Assembly: GCF_016862995.1 (NCBI RefSeq)
Contig: NZ_BOOA01000010.1
Span: 1-64,000, forward strand
Direction of reading: 5' to 3'
Origin: Acrocarpospora phusangensis
GTDB taxonomy: Bacteria; Actinomycetota; Actinomycetes; Streptosporangiales; Streptosporangiaceae
DNA: 64,000 nt
The notes beneath the pieces are model-generated. The model did not search any database. It was not told the DNA's origin and was given only the letters and a program-made list of their open reading frames with translations. Below, piece by piece: positions 54,240 through 64,000 of the stretch. The translations under genes were made by a program, and so were the position numbers. The first letter of the stretch is position 1; every line of letters begins with the position of its first letter.

Positions 54240-55511
54240 TCAGAGTCCCGGGTAGAGCGGGAAACGCCCGGCCAGCGCCGCGACCCGGCCGCGCAGGTCC
54301 GCCGCCGCCGACGCGGTCGGCTCGGCGATCAGGGCCCGCGCGATCACGTCCGCGACCTCGGCGAACTCGGCATCCCCGAATCCCCGGGTCGCGAGCGCGG
54401 ACGTGCCGATGCGCAGGCCGGAGGAGACCATCGGCGGGCGCGGGTCGAACGGCACCGCGTTGCGGTTGACGGTGATGCCGATCGAGTGCAGCCGGTCCTC
54501 CGCCTGGCGGCCGTCCAGCTCTGACCCGCGCAGGTCGGCGACGACGAGGTGCACCTGCGTGCCGCCGGTGAGCACGCTGATTCCCGCGTCGCGCACGTCC
54601 TCCCTGGCCAGCCTCGCCGCCAGCGCCTGCGCCCCCCGTACGGTACGGCGCTGCCGGTCGCGGAACTCCTCACTGGCGGCGACCCCGAACGCGACCGCCT
54701 TCCCGGCGATGACGTGCTCCAGCGGCCCGCCCTGCAACCCGGGGAAGACGGCGGAGTTGAACCGTTTGGCGAGATCCGCGCGGTTGGTCAGGATCACTCC
54801 CCCGCGCGGCCCTCCGAGCGTCTTGTGCGTCGTCGTCGTGACCACATCGGCGAACGGCACCGGATTGGGATGCTCCCCGGCCGCGACCAGCCCCGCGAAA
54901 TGCGCCATGTCCACCATCAGGTACGCGCCGACGAGATCCGCGATCCGCCGGAACTCCGCGAAGTCCAGCTGGAGCGGATAAGCCGACCACCCCGCGACGA
55001 TGAGCTTCGGCCGGTGCTCCAGCGCGAGCCGCTCGACCTCCTCCATGTCGATCCGGAAGTCGTCCTTCCTGACGTGGTAGCCGACCGCCCGGTAGAGCCT
55101 GCCGCTGTAGTTGAGCCGCATGCCGTGGGTCAGGTGGCCGCCGTGCGCCAGGTCGAGGCCGAGGATCGTGTCGTCCGGCTCCAGCAGGGCGAACATCACG
55201 GCGGCGTTCGCCTGCGCGCCCGAGTGCGGCTGCACGTTGGCGTGCTCCGCGCCGAACAGCGCGCGGACGCGGTCGATGGCGAGTCGCTCGACCACGTCGA
55301 CGTGCTCGCATCCGCCGTAGTAGCGGCGGCCCGGGTAGCCCTCGGCGTACTTGTTGGTGAGCACGGAGCCCTGGGCCTCCATGACCGCGCGCGGGGCGAA
55401 GTTCTCGCTCGCGATCATCTCCAGGGTCTCCTGCTGGCGGGTCAGCTCGGCCCGGATGGCGTCGTAGACGGCGGGGTCCAGGTCCGCGAGCGGACGGTCG
55501 AGCGTGTTCAT
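54240..55511 (-). CDS. glyA: Serine hydroxymethyltransferase
   Basis: 423 residues from the ATG at 55511 with GAGGTG six bases before; a GTG at 55520 is less likely. [43 protein letters not shown] and the PLP-Lys segment [16 protein letters not shown] near 225 are present. It makes serine from glycine and 5,10-methylene-THF. It starts 1 base after gcvH stops, and is coupled to sdaA downstream. Confidence 0.95.
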   Translation of the reverse strand: MNTLDRPLADLDPAVYDAIRAELTRQQETLEMIASENFAPRAVMEAQGSVLTNKYAEGYPGRRYYGGCEHVDVVERLAIDRVRALFGAEHANVQPHSGAQANAAVMFALLEPDDTILGLDLAHGGHLTHGMRLNYSGRLYRAVGYHVRKDDFRIDMEEVERLALEHRPKLIVAGWSAYPLQLDFAEFRRIADLVGAYLMVDMAHFAGLVAAGEHPNPVPFADVVTTTTHKTLGGPRGGVILTNRADLAKRFNSAVFPGLQGGPLEHVIAGKAVAFGVAASEEFRDRQRRTVRGAQALAARLAREDVRDAGISVLTGGTQVHLVVADLRGSELDGRQAEDRLHSIGITVNRNAVPFDPRPPMVSSGLRIGTSALATRGFGDAEFAEVADVIARALIAEPTASAAADLRGRVAALAGRFPLYPGL

Positions 55512-55512
55512 G

Positions 55513-55883
55513 TCATGCACCTCGGATGAGAGCGGTGTACGCGTCGGCGCCGAGCAGCTCGGGCGACCCGGTGACGCGCACGCGGAACAGCCAGCCGCCG
55601 GCGTACGGGTCGCCGTTGAGCACCCCGGGGTCGGCGACGACGGCCTCGTTGACTTCGGTGATCTCGCCGTCGACCGGCGCGAAGAGGTCGCTCACCGACT
55701 TGGTCGACTCGATCTCCCCGCAGACGGCGCCGGCCCGGATCGCCGAGCCGGCCTCGGGCAGCTCGACGTACACGACGTCGCCGAGCGCCTCGGCGGCGTA
55801 CGCGGTGATGCCGACGGTGGCGACGCCGCCGGCCAGGTCGACCCACTCGTGCTCGGCGGTGTAGCGCAGATGGGATGGAACGG

Positions 55884-55887
<4 letters not shown>
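55513..55887 (-). CDS. gcvH: Glycine cleavage system H protein
   Basis: 124 residues from the ATG at 55887, AAGGAG upstream. The lipoyl-Lys site is in [16 protein letters not shown] near residue 63, and [13 protein letters not shown] at the N-terminus is standard. The start overlaps the gcvP stop by 4 bases (ATGA). It carries the aminomethyl group between the P and T proteins. gcvT is not in this operon. Confidence 0.95.
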
Positions 55888-58733
<2,846 letters not shown>

Positions 58734-58741
58734 GAAAGGAG

Positions 58742-58772
58742 GCCTCCGGCTTCTGCGCCGCCTGGACGGCGC
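58742..58772 (-). promoter_or_regulatory. Expression platform of the glycine riboswitch
   Basis: Between the aptamers and gcvP, the minus-strand RNA holds a perfect hairpin GCGCCG-TCCAGG-CGGCGC (58755-58772). It is followed by the palindrome GGAGGCCTCC, whose GGAGG is the gcvP ribosome site. The end of aptamer 2 (GGGGAGGC) can pair with GCCTCCTT beside that site. Control of translation initiation is therefore plausible; no T-run typical of a terminator is seen. Confidence 0.6.
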
Positions 58773-58781
58773 GTGGCTGAG

Positions 58782-58970
58782 CCTCCCCGCTCTGTCATCG
58801 GTACCTGAGAGCTTCACCGCCGGTTCGGCGGTTTTCACCTTGGGTGCGGGATCACGGGATCCCGGCTTTCCAGAGTCGCCTCACCGAAGCGGTACGGGGC
58901 CTGAGAGTTTCTGGGGAGTGTTGCTCCTTCGGCGCCGGTCCTTCCTGGGACCGGACTCTCCCGCGTGCGG
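58782..58970 (-). promoter_or_regulatory. Tandem glycine riboswitch (two aptamers)
   Basis: On the minus strand the leader contains GGGAGAG, then CGCCGAAGGAGCAA, CTCCCCAGAAACTCTCAGGC (first aptamer, about 58880-58970). GACTCTGG, GGTGAAAACCGCCGAA and GAAGCTCTCAGGTACC follow (second aptamer, about 58782-58880). These are the conserved core blocks of both glycine aptamers. The RNA would raise expression of gcvPH-glyA-sdaA when glycine is abundant. Confidence 0.92.
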
Positions 58971-59214
58971 GTCAACGGCGTCTTGAGTTATTGGTCGGAT
59001 CGTAGACCTTTGAAATCGCCCAGGTCAACCCTGCCGCCCCGCCCGCAGCCGCCGGGCGGCCCGGACCCGGGACCGGCAAAGGGTTGCGCAGCCCGCCGTA
59101 AACAATCACCGGCGTTCATCAGAATTACGGCAACGGCACGAATTATCCCGGAAATCATCCAATGACAGGCAGTTCCGGGTGAAGTAACGTCGCGATGGTT
59201 AGGGGGAAGTGGTC
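58971..59214. promoter_or_regulatory. Divergent promoter region of gcv operon and pyruvate decarboxylase
   Basis: 244 bases between the riboswitch and the pdc start. The right half, about 59095-59160, is AT-rich. On the minus strand TTTCAA and AATAAC spaced by 17 bases are a weak promoter match for the gcv transcript. No gene is seen. Confidence 0.4.
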
Positions 59215-60912
59215 ATGGGTGATTTCACCGTGGGCGCCTATCTCGCGCGGCGTTTGGAACAGGCCGGGCTCAAGCACTATTTCATGGTTCCCGGGGATTA
59301 CAATCTCGTCCTGCTCGACGAACTCCTGCTGAACAAGAACCTTGAGCAGATCGGCTGCTGCAACGAGCTCAACGCGGCCTACGCGGCCGAGGGATACGCG
59401 CGGGCCAACGGGTGCGGGGCCGTCGTCACCACGTTCAACGTGGGCGCGTTCTCCGCGCTCAACGGCGTGGCGGGGGCGTACGCGGAAAGTCTTCCGGTCA
59501 TCTTCGTCTGCTCGGGGCCCAACACCAATGACCCGGACGCCAATCATCTGCTCCACCACACGATCGGCACGCACGATTTCGCGTACCAATACGAGATGTT
59601 CAGGAACGTCACGTGCGCGGCCGTGCGCGTGCTCCACCCGGACAACGCGCCCTATCTGATCGACCACGCGATCGGGACGGCGCTGCGGGAGAGCAAGCCC
59701 GCGTACATCGAGATCGCGTGCAACCTGTCCGACGCGCCCTGCCTGCTGCCGGCGCCGTTCGAGACGCTGGCGTTCCAGCGGCTGAGCAACGTGCCCGCGC
59801 TCACCGCCGCCGTGGAGCAGGCGGGGGGCCTGCTGGCGAAGGCGGACCGGCCGCTGCTGCTGGCGGGCGTGCACCTGCGCTCGTTCGGGGCGATCGACGC
59901 CTTCCGCGAGCTGGCCGAGGCCCTGGGCTGCGCGGTGGCGGTCATGCCCAACGCCAAGGGCTTCTTCCCCGAGGACCACCCGCAGTACATCGGCGTCTAC
60001 TGGGGCGGCATCAGCTCCCCCGGCTGCGAGCCCATCGTCGACTGGGCGGATCTGGTCCTGGCGGCCGGGCCGATGTTCACCGACTACACGACCGTCGGCT
60101 GGACCGCCATGCTGGCGCGGGAGCGCCTGATCGACGCCCAGCCCGGCCACGTACGGCTGCCCGACGCGCAGTTCGCCAACGTCACCCTCCCCGACCTCCT
60201 GACCGGCCTCGCGGCACGCGTCCCCGGCAACCCCGCGACCCTGGACCAGTACCGGCGCCAGTCCGAGAAGATCACCGTCCGGCCCGAGCCCGCCGCCGTG
60301 GACGGGACCGCGCTGACGCGTCTCGAACTGTGGCGGCAGATCGAGGCGGAACTCGACGGGCGTACGACGCTGCTGGTGGAGACCGGCGACTCCTGGCTCA
60401 ACGGGATCTACACCCAGCTGCCCGGCGGCGCCCGGTTCGAGATCGAGATGCAGTGGGGTTCGATCGGCTGGGCGGTCCCGGCGGCCTTCGGGTACCGCAT
60501 GGGACTGGAGCCGGACCGGCGGCTGATCGCCGTCATCGGCGACGGCTCGTTCCAGCTGACCGCCCAGGAGGTGGCCAACATGATCCGCCACGACCAGGAG
60601 CTCCTCATCTTCCTGGTCAACAACCGCGGATACGTGGTCGAGTCGGAGATCCACGACGGTCCGTACAACTACATCAAGAACTGGGACTACGCGGGCCTGA
60701 TCGCTCCCTGGAACGCGGAGGACGGCAACGGGCTCGGGCTCACGGCGACGACGGCGCGGGAGCTGGCCGACGCCGTCGCGCAGGCCCGCGGCCACACGGG
60801 CGGCCCGGTGCTGATCGAGTGCCGGATCCAGCACGACGACTGCAGCCGCGAACTCCTCAAGTTCGGCACGAGGGTGGCGCACGCCAACGCACGCCCGCCC
60901 CAGCAGGGATAG
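59215..60912 (+). CDS. pdc: Pyruvate decarboxylase (Zymomonas-type, ThDP-dependent)
   Basis: 565 residues, near the 568 of the Zymomonas enzyme, from the ATG at 59215 after AGGGGG. Catalytic residues line up at an offset of one: Asp28 in VPGDYN, Glu51 in CCNELN, His114-His115 in HLLHHTIG and the Glu of GYVVESEIHDGPYN. The ThDP/Mg motif is GDGSFQLTAQEVANMIR...VNNRG. The NYIKNWDYAGL segment is specific to PDC as opposed to indolepyruvate decarboxylase. It makes acetaldehyde and CO2 from pyruvate. Bacterial PDCs are rare. It is divergent from the glycine-to-pyruvate operon. Confidence 0.87.
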   Translation: MGDFTVGAYLARRLEQAGLKHYFMVPGDYNLVLLDELLLNKNLEQIGCCNELNAAYAAEGYARANGCGAVVTTFNVGAFSALNGVAGAYAESLPVIFVCSGPNTNDPDANHLLHHTIGTHDFAYQYEMFRNVTCAAVRVLHPDNAPYLIDHAIGTALRESKPAYIEIACNLSDAPCLLPAPFETLAFQRLSNVPALTAAVEQAGGLLAKADRPLLLAGVHLRSFGAIDAFRELAEALGCAVAVMPNAKGFFPEDHPQYIGVYWGGISSPGCEPIVDWADLVLAAGPMFTDYTTVGWTAMLARERLIDAQPGHVRLPDAQFANVTLPDLLTGLAARVPGNPATLDQYRRQSEKITVRPEPAAVDGTALTRLELWRQIEAELDGRTTLLVETGDSWLNGIYTQLPGGARFEIEMQWGSIGWAVPAAFGYRMGLEPDRRLIAVIGDGSFQLTAQEVANMIRHDQELLIFLVNNRGYVVESEIHDGPYNYIKNWDYAGLIAPWNAEDGNGLGLTATTARELADAVAQARGHTGGPVLIECRIQHDDCSRELLKFGTRVAHANARPPQQG

Positions 60913-60921
60913 CGCGTCCGT

Positions 60922-62016
60922 TCAGGCGGGCACCTCCCGCCAGTCGCCCGAGCTGGCGGCCACCGCGTCGAGCACCCGCTGCACGCGCAGCCCGTCCTCG
61001 AACGACGGCACGGGCGGCACGCCGGAGGCGATCGCCTCGACGAGGTCCCGCGCCTGATGGACGAAGGTGTGCTCGTAGCCGATGGCGTGGGAGTACCACC
61101 ACGCGGGATGCGCGACCCTGATGCGCCGGAAGCCCCGCTCGGCGGGCGGGTCGGCGGCGTCCAGGAACGCCACCTCGTTGGGCGAGCCGAGGTCGAAGAT
61201 CACGCTGCCGCGCGAGCCGTCGAGTTCGACCCGCAGGCCCTCCGCCCGCCCGTCCGCGTACCGGGTGGCCTCGAAGACGCCGACGGCTCCCCGGGCGAAG
61301 CGGGCGACGAACGCGGACGCGTCGTCCACCGTCACCTTCGCCCGGCCGCCCCCGCCGACCAGGGGCCGCTCGGGGACGAAGGTGACGGTGATCCCCGACA
61401 CCCCGGCGATCAGGTCACCCGACAGGTACTGCGCCAGGTCGATCGCGTGCGCGCCGAGATCGCCCAGGGCCCCGCTGCCCGCGTCCTCAGCGCGCAGCCG
61501 CCACGCCATCGGCGCCTCGGGATCGACGAGCGAGCCGTTCAGGTACGCCGCCCGGACGTGCCTGATCTCGCCCGCCCGCTCCGCCACCAGCTCACGCGCG
61601 TACGCGACCGAGGGCAGGCGGCGGAAGTTGAACCCGGCCATCGCCAGCCCCGGCGCGTCCTTCGCCGCCCGCACCATGGCCTCGGCCTCGGCGACCGAGT
61701 TGGCGAGCGGCTTCTCGCAGAGCACGTGCTTGCCGGCGCGCAGGGCCGCGATCGCGATCGGCGCGTGCGTGTCCCCGGGACTGCACACGTCCACCAGGTC
61801 CACGTCGTCGCGCTCGACCAGGCGCCGCCAGTCGCTCTCCCACGCGGGGAAGCCGAGCCGCTCGGCCGCCTCCCCGGCCGCGGGCGAGCGCCCGCACAGC
61901 ACCGACAGCCGGGGACGCAGCGGCAGGTCGAAGAAATGCCCCACGTTCCGCCAGGCGTGCGCGTGCGCTCTACCCATGAAGCCATGCCCGACCACGCCTA
62001 CCCGCAGGTCGGTCAT
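60922..62016 (-). CDS. Gfo/Idh/MocA family oxidoreductase
   Basis: 364 residues. The Rossmann motif is VGVVGHGFMGRAHAHAW, the EKPLANSVAEAEAM segment contains the conserved EKP, and DLGAHAIDLAQYL is the usual catalytic His/Asp region. These enzymes oxidise or reduce sugars, inositols or related compounds with NAD(P). The ATG overlaps the upstream ABC ATPase stop as ATGA, so the imported sugar is its likely substrate. The exact sugar is not deducible. It converges on pdc with a 9-base gap. Confidence 0.88.
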   Translation of the reverse strand: MTDLRVGVVGHGFMGRAHAHAWRNVGHFFDLPLRPRLSVLCGRSPAAGEAAERLGFPAWESDWRRLVERDDVDLVDVCSPGDTHAPIAIAALRAGKHVLCEKPLANSVAEAEAMVRAAKDAPGLAMAGFNFRRLPSVAYARELVAERAGEIRHVRAAYLNGSLVDPEAPMAWRLRAEDAGSGALGDLGAHAIDLAQYLSGDLIAGVSGITVTFVPERPLVGGGGRAKVTVDDASAFVARFARGAVGVFEATRYADGRAEGLRVELDGSRGSVIFDLGSPNEVAFLDAADPPAERGFRRIRVAHPAWWYSHAIGYEHTFVHQARDLVEAIASGVPPVPSFEDGLRVQRVLDAVAASSGDWREVPA

Positions 62017-62774
62017 GGCGCGTCTCCTCTCGTACGGGATCTGCGGTACTCCTCCACGACCAGGTCGGTGAGTTCCTGGAGCGAGGTCTCCGCCGTCGGC
62101 TTGTCGAAGGTGATCGTGCCGTGCTGGAGAAGGTTGACCCGGTCGCAGACGTCGAGGATCTGGGCGTAGTTGTGCGCGATGATCACAATGGACACCTCGC
62201 CGCGCGCCTTGAGGTCCCTGACCAGGTCGAGGATGAGGGCGCCCTCCTTCGCGCCCATGGCGGCCAGCGGCTCGTCGAGCAGGAGGATCCGCGACCGGGA
62301 GTAGACCGAGCGGGCGACGGCGATGGCCTGCCGCTGCCCGCCGGACAGCTTGGCCACCTCGACGTCCACCGAGGGGATGCGCACGCCCATGGTCTCCAGG
62401 TGCTCGCGGGCGAGCCGGCGCATCCGGCGGTTGCTCAGCAGGCGGGCGAAGCCGACGTGTTCCCGGCCGAGGAACATGTTGTGGTAGACGCTCAGCTCGT
62501 TGATCAGCGCCAGGTCCTGGTAGACGATGTCGATGCCGAGCTGCCTGGCCTGCCGTACCGACTTGAGGGTGACCTCCTCGTCGTCCAGCAGGATGCGGCC
62601 GGAGTCCGGCTGGTGGAAGCCGCACAGGAGCTTGACCAGCGTGGACTTGCCGGCGCCGTTGTCCCCGATGAGGCCGAGCACCTCGCCCGCCGCCAGGGTC
62701 AGGTTGACCTCGCGCAGCGCGGTCACCGCGCCGAACCGTTTGGCGACGCGCTCCATCCGGAGGACCGGGGTCAT
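62013..62774 (-). CDS. Sugar ABC transporter ATPase (single ATP-binding domain)
   Basis: 253 residues from ATG that overlaps the permease stop (ATGA). Walker A GDNGAGKS, signature KLSGGQRQAIAVARS, Walker B LLLDEPLAA and the H-loop IIAHN are clear. Unlike RbsA or MglA, which have two ATPase domains, this has one, as in FrcA-type fructose and related systems. It energises the adjacent permease. Confidence 0.9.
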   Translation of the reverse strand: MTPVLRMERVAKRFGAVTALREVNLTLAAGEVLGLIGDNGAGKSTLVKLLCGFHQPDSGRILLDDEEVTLKSVRQARQLGIDIVYQDLALINELSVYHNMFLGREHVGFARLLSNRRMRRLAREHLETMGVRIPSVDVEVAKLSGGQRQAIAVARSVYSRSRILLLDEPLAAMGAKEGALILDLVRDLKARGEVSIVIIAHNYAQILDVCDRVNLLQHGTITFDKPTAETSLQELTDLVVEEYRRSRTRGDAP

Positions 62775-63739
62775 GTCCGGCCCGCCCTTCGCAGCCGGGT
62801 GAGGTACACGTTGGCGATCATCGAGACGAGGATGGCGACGCCCAAAATGAGAAAGTAGGGGTTGGCGGAGATGCCGATGAGGTTCATCCCGTTCTGGAGC
62901 ACGGCCAGCACCAGCGCGCCGAGGGCCCCGCCGATGATCGTCCCCGAGCCGCCGGCGAGCGCCGTGCCGCCGATGACCGCGGCCGAGACCGCGGTGAACA
63001 TCAGGCCGGTGCCGCCGCCGATGTTCGGGTCGATGGTGTGGATCCGGAACGCCTCGATCACCCCGGCGAACGCCCCCAGCGTCCCCGCGATCATGAAATT
63101 TCCTATCTTGATGCGGGCGGTGCGCACACCGGCCTCCGCCGCGCCCAGCGGGTTGCCGCCGACCGCGATCGTGTGCAGCCCCCACCGGGTCCTGGTCAGC
63201 ACGGCGTGCAGGAACACCACGATCACCAGGGCCCAGCCGAGATGCGCCCATTCGGCCGCCCCGAGCCACTCCCCGATCGTGCCGTCCACCGGCTCCGGGA
63301 TCTCGGCCGGGTACGCGTGCGAGGTGGTCAGCACCACGCCGGTCACGAAGTAGAAGGTGCCCAGCGTGGTCACGAACGAGGGCACCCGCAGCACCACGGT
63401 GACGAACCCGTTGCCGAACCCGATCAGCGTCCCGGTCAGCACCGCCAGCAGCACCGCCGGGATCGCGGGCACCCCCCAGAAGTCGATCGCGTAGTGCATC
63501 ATGAACGGCGCCAGCGCGGCCACCACGCCCACCGACAGGTCGATCTCGCCGCTCACCAGCAGCAGGACCATCCCGCACGCGACGATGGCCGCCGGCGCCG
63601 TGGCCTGGGAGATGTTGACCAGGTTGGCGTAGGACAGGAAGACGTCCGTCACCGACACGAAGTACAGTCCCAGGCCCAGCGCCACCACCAGGATGCTGGC
63701 CTCCCGGTGCCGCAGGAACTCCTCGCGGACCCTACGCAT
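62771..63739 (-). CDS. Sugar ABC transporter permease (RbsC/FrcC-like)
   Basis: 322 residues with about eight to ten hydrophobic segments. [17 protein letters not shown] and [26 protein letters not shown] are hallmarks of the RbsC-like BPD_transp_2 family. The start overlaps the binding-protein gene stop (63732) by 8 bases. It is inner-membrane and partners with the ATPase below. Confidence 0.92.
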   Translation of the reverse strand: MRRVREEFLRHREASILVVALGLGLYFVSVTDVFLSYANLVNISQATAPAAIVACGMVLLLVSGEIDLSVGVVAALAPFMMHYAIDFWGVPAIPAVLLAVLTGTLIGFGNGFVTVVLRVPSFVTTLGTFYFVTGVVLTTSHAYPAEIPEPVDGTIGEWLGAAEWAHLGWALVIVVFLHAVLTRTRWGLHTIAVGGNPLGAAEAGVRTARIKIGNFMIAGTLGAFAGVIEAFRIHTIDPNIGGGTGLMFTAVSAAVIGGTALAGGSGTIIGGALGALVLAVLQNGMNLIGISANPYFLILGVAILVSMIANVYLTRLRRAGRT

Positions 63740-64000
63740 GGGGAATGGCGCCGGCGCGCTCGACGACCTTCTGCGCGGTGTCCGACCCCTCGAACCGGGT
63801 CTTCGTCGTCTGGTACGGCCCGACGTTGTCCTTGGTCACGAAGAGCAGTCCCGTGTTCGTCTCCGAGGGGAAGAGCAGCCCGCCGGAGAGCTTGTACAGG
63901 TACAGGTAGAGCACCGGCAGGAACCCCTGCAGGTACGGCTGCTGGTCGATGGTGTAGTCCAGGTGGCCGTCCTTGATGGCCGCGAGGGTCTCCGGCACCA
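63732..64000 (-). CDS. Sugar ABC transporter substrate-binding protein (5' part outside window)
   Basis: Only the last 89 codons are in the window; the stop is at 63732. [27 protein letters not shown] is the hinge and ligand region of periplasmic-binding-protein-like I sugar receptors. The N-terminal and lipoprotein parts lie beyond base 64000. Confidence 0.85.
   Translation of the reverse strand, partial: VPETLAAIKDGHLDYTIDQQPYLQGFLPVLYLYLYKLSGGLLFPSETNTGLLFVTKDNVGPYQTTKTRFEGSDTAQKVVERAGAIPHA

Noticed and set aside
59215-60912. Indolepyruvate or phenylpyruvate decarboxylase
   Set aside because: The His-His pair, the NYIKNWDYAGL block and the near-complete match to the PDC layout favour pyruvate decarboxylase; only a phylogeny would settle it.

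Overview
The window is very GC-rich, densely coding and bears the marks of a filamentous actinomycete chromosome: GTG starts, AGGAGG ribosome sites, an IdeR/DmdR1-type iron box, ricin-type lectin domains, TerD- and Clp-N-type stress proteins, and a glutamine-synthetase-like gene family. Streptosporangiales (Nonomuraea/Streptosporangium-like) is my best guess from gene style alone; no rRNA, tRNA, CRISPR array, IS element or phage module was seen.

Region 1 (1-29 kb) is mixed accessory DNA. It holds a divergent pair of secreted DUF4832-type glycosidase-like proteins; an iron-regulated operon of siderophore-interacting protein, two ABC half-transporters and a TetR regulator behind a near-perfect iron box; stress-type genes (tandem USP, a TerD-domain protein, two Clp-N-like proteins); small regulators and hypothetical proteins; and a ROK regulator next to a secreted sugar-oxidation pair (PQQ-type dehydrogenase plus ThuA/DUF1080 multidomain protein). 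This region also contains three sites of gene decay: an acyl-CoA synthetase with its middle deleted, an oxidoreductase and a monooxygenase that have both lost their 5' ends at one common joint, and a GAF regulator joined to histidine-kinase fragments. A 50-residue secreted peptide gene lies among them.

Region 2 (29-48 kb) is a block of minus-strand genes that looks like one catabolic island for an unidentified, probably aromatic and amine- or amide-containing compound. A Dpp/Opp-type importer (fused two-domain ATPase, lipoprotein, two permeases) leads into a flavin amine oxidase, a 46-residue Cys/His protein, a PuuB-like FAD oxidase and a SnoaL-like protein. A PuuR-like XRE-cupin regulator follows, then a nine-gene run of 4-hydroxyphenylacetate-hydroxylase-type monooxygenase, flavin reductase, nitrilase, DUF3830, SDR, C45 acyltransferase/hydrolase, NodB-fold deacetylase, PuuC-like aldehyde dehydrogenase and GMC oxidase. 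Perfect hairpins sit at several internal operon junctions.

Region 3 (48-59 kb) starts with GntR-SDR-aldehyde dehydrogenase-GlnA-like, a set resembling gamma-glutamyl polyamine/ethanolamine degradation clusters. It continues upstream into gcvP-gcvH-glyA-sdaA, which is controlled by a tandem glycine riboswitch and would take glycine to serine to pyruvate; gcvT is absent.

Region 4 (59-64 kb) has a divergent gene for a Zymomonas-type pyruvate decarboxylase, an enzyme rarely found in bacteria, and then the start-less end of a sugar ABC importer operon (binding protein, permease, ATPase) with a Gfo/Idh/MocA oxidoreductase. The juxtaposition suggests a glycine-to-pyruvate-to-acetaldehyde route, but that is inference.
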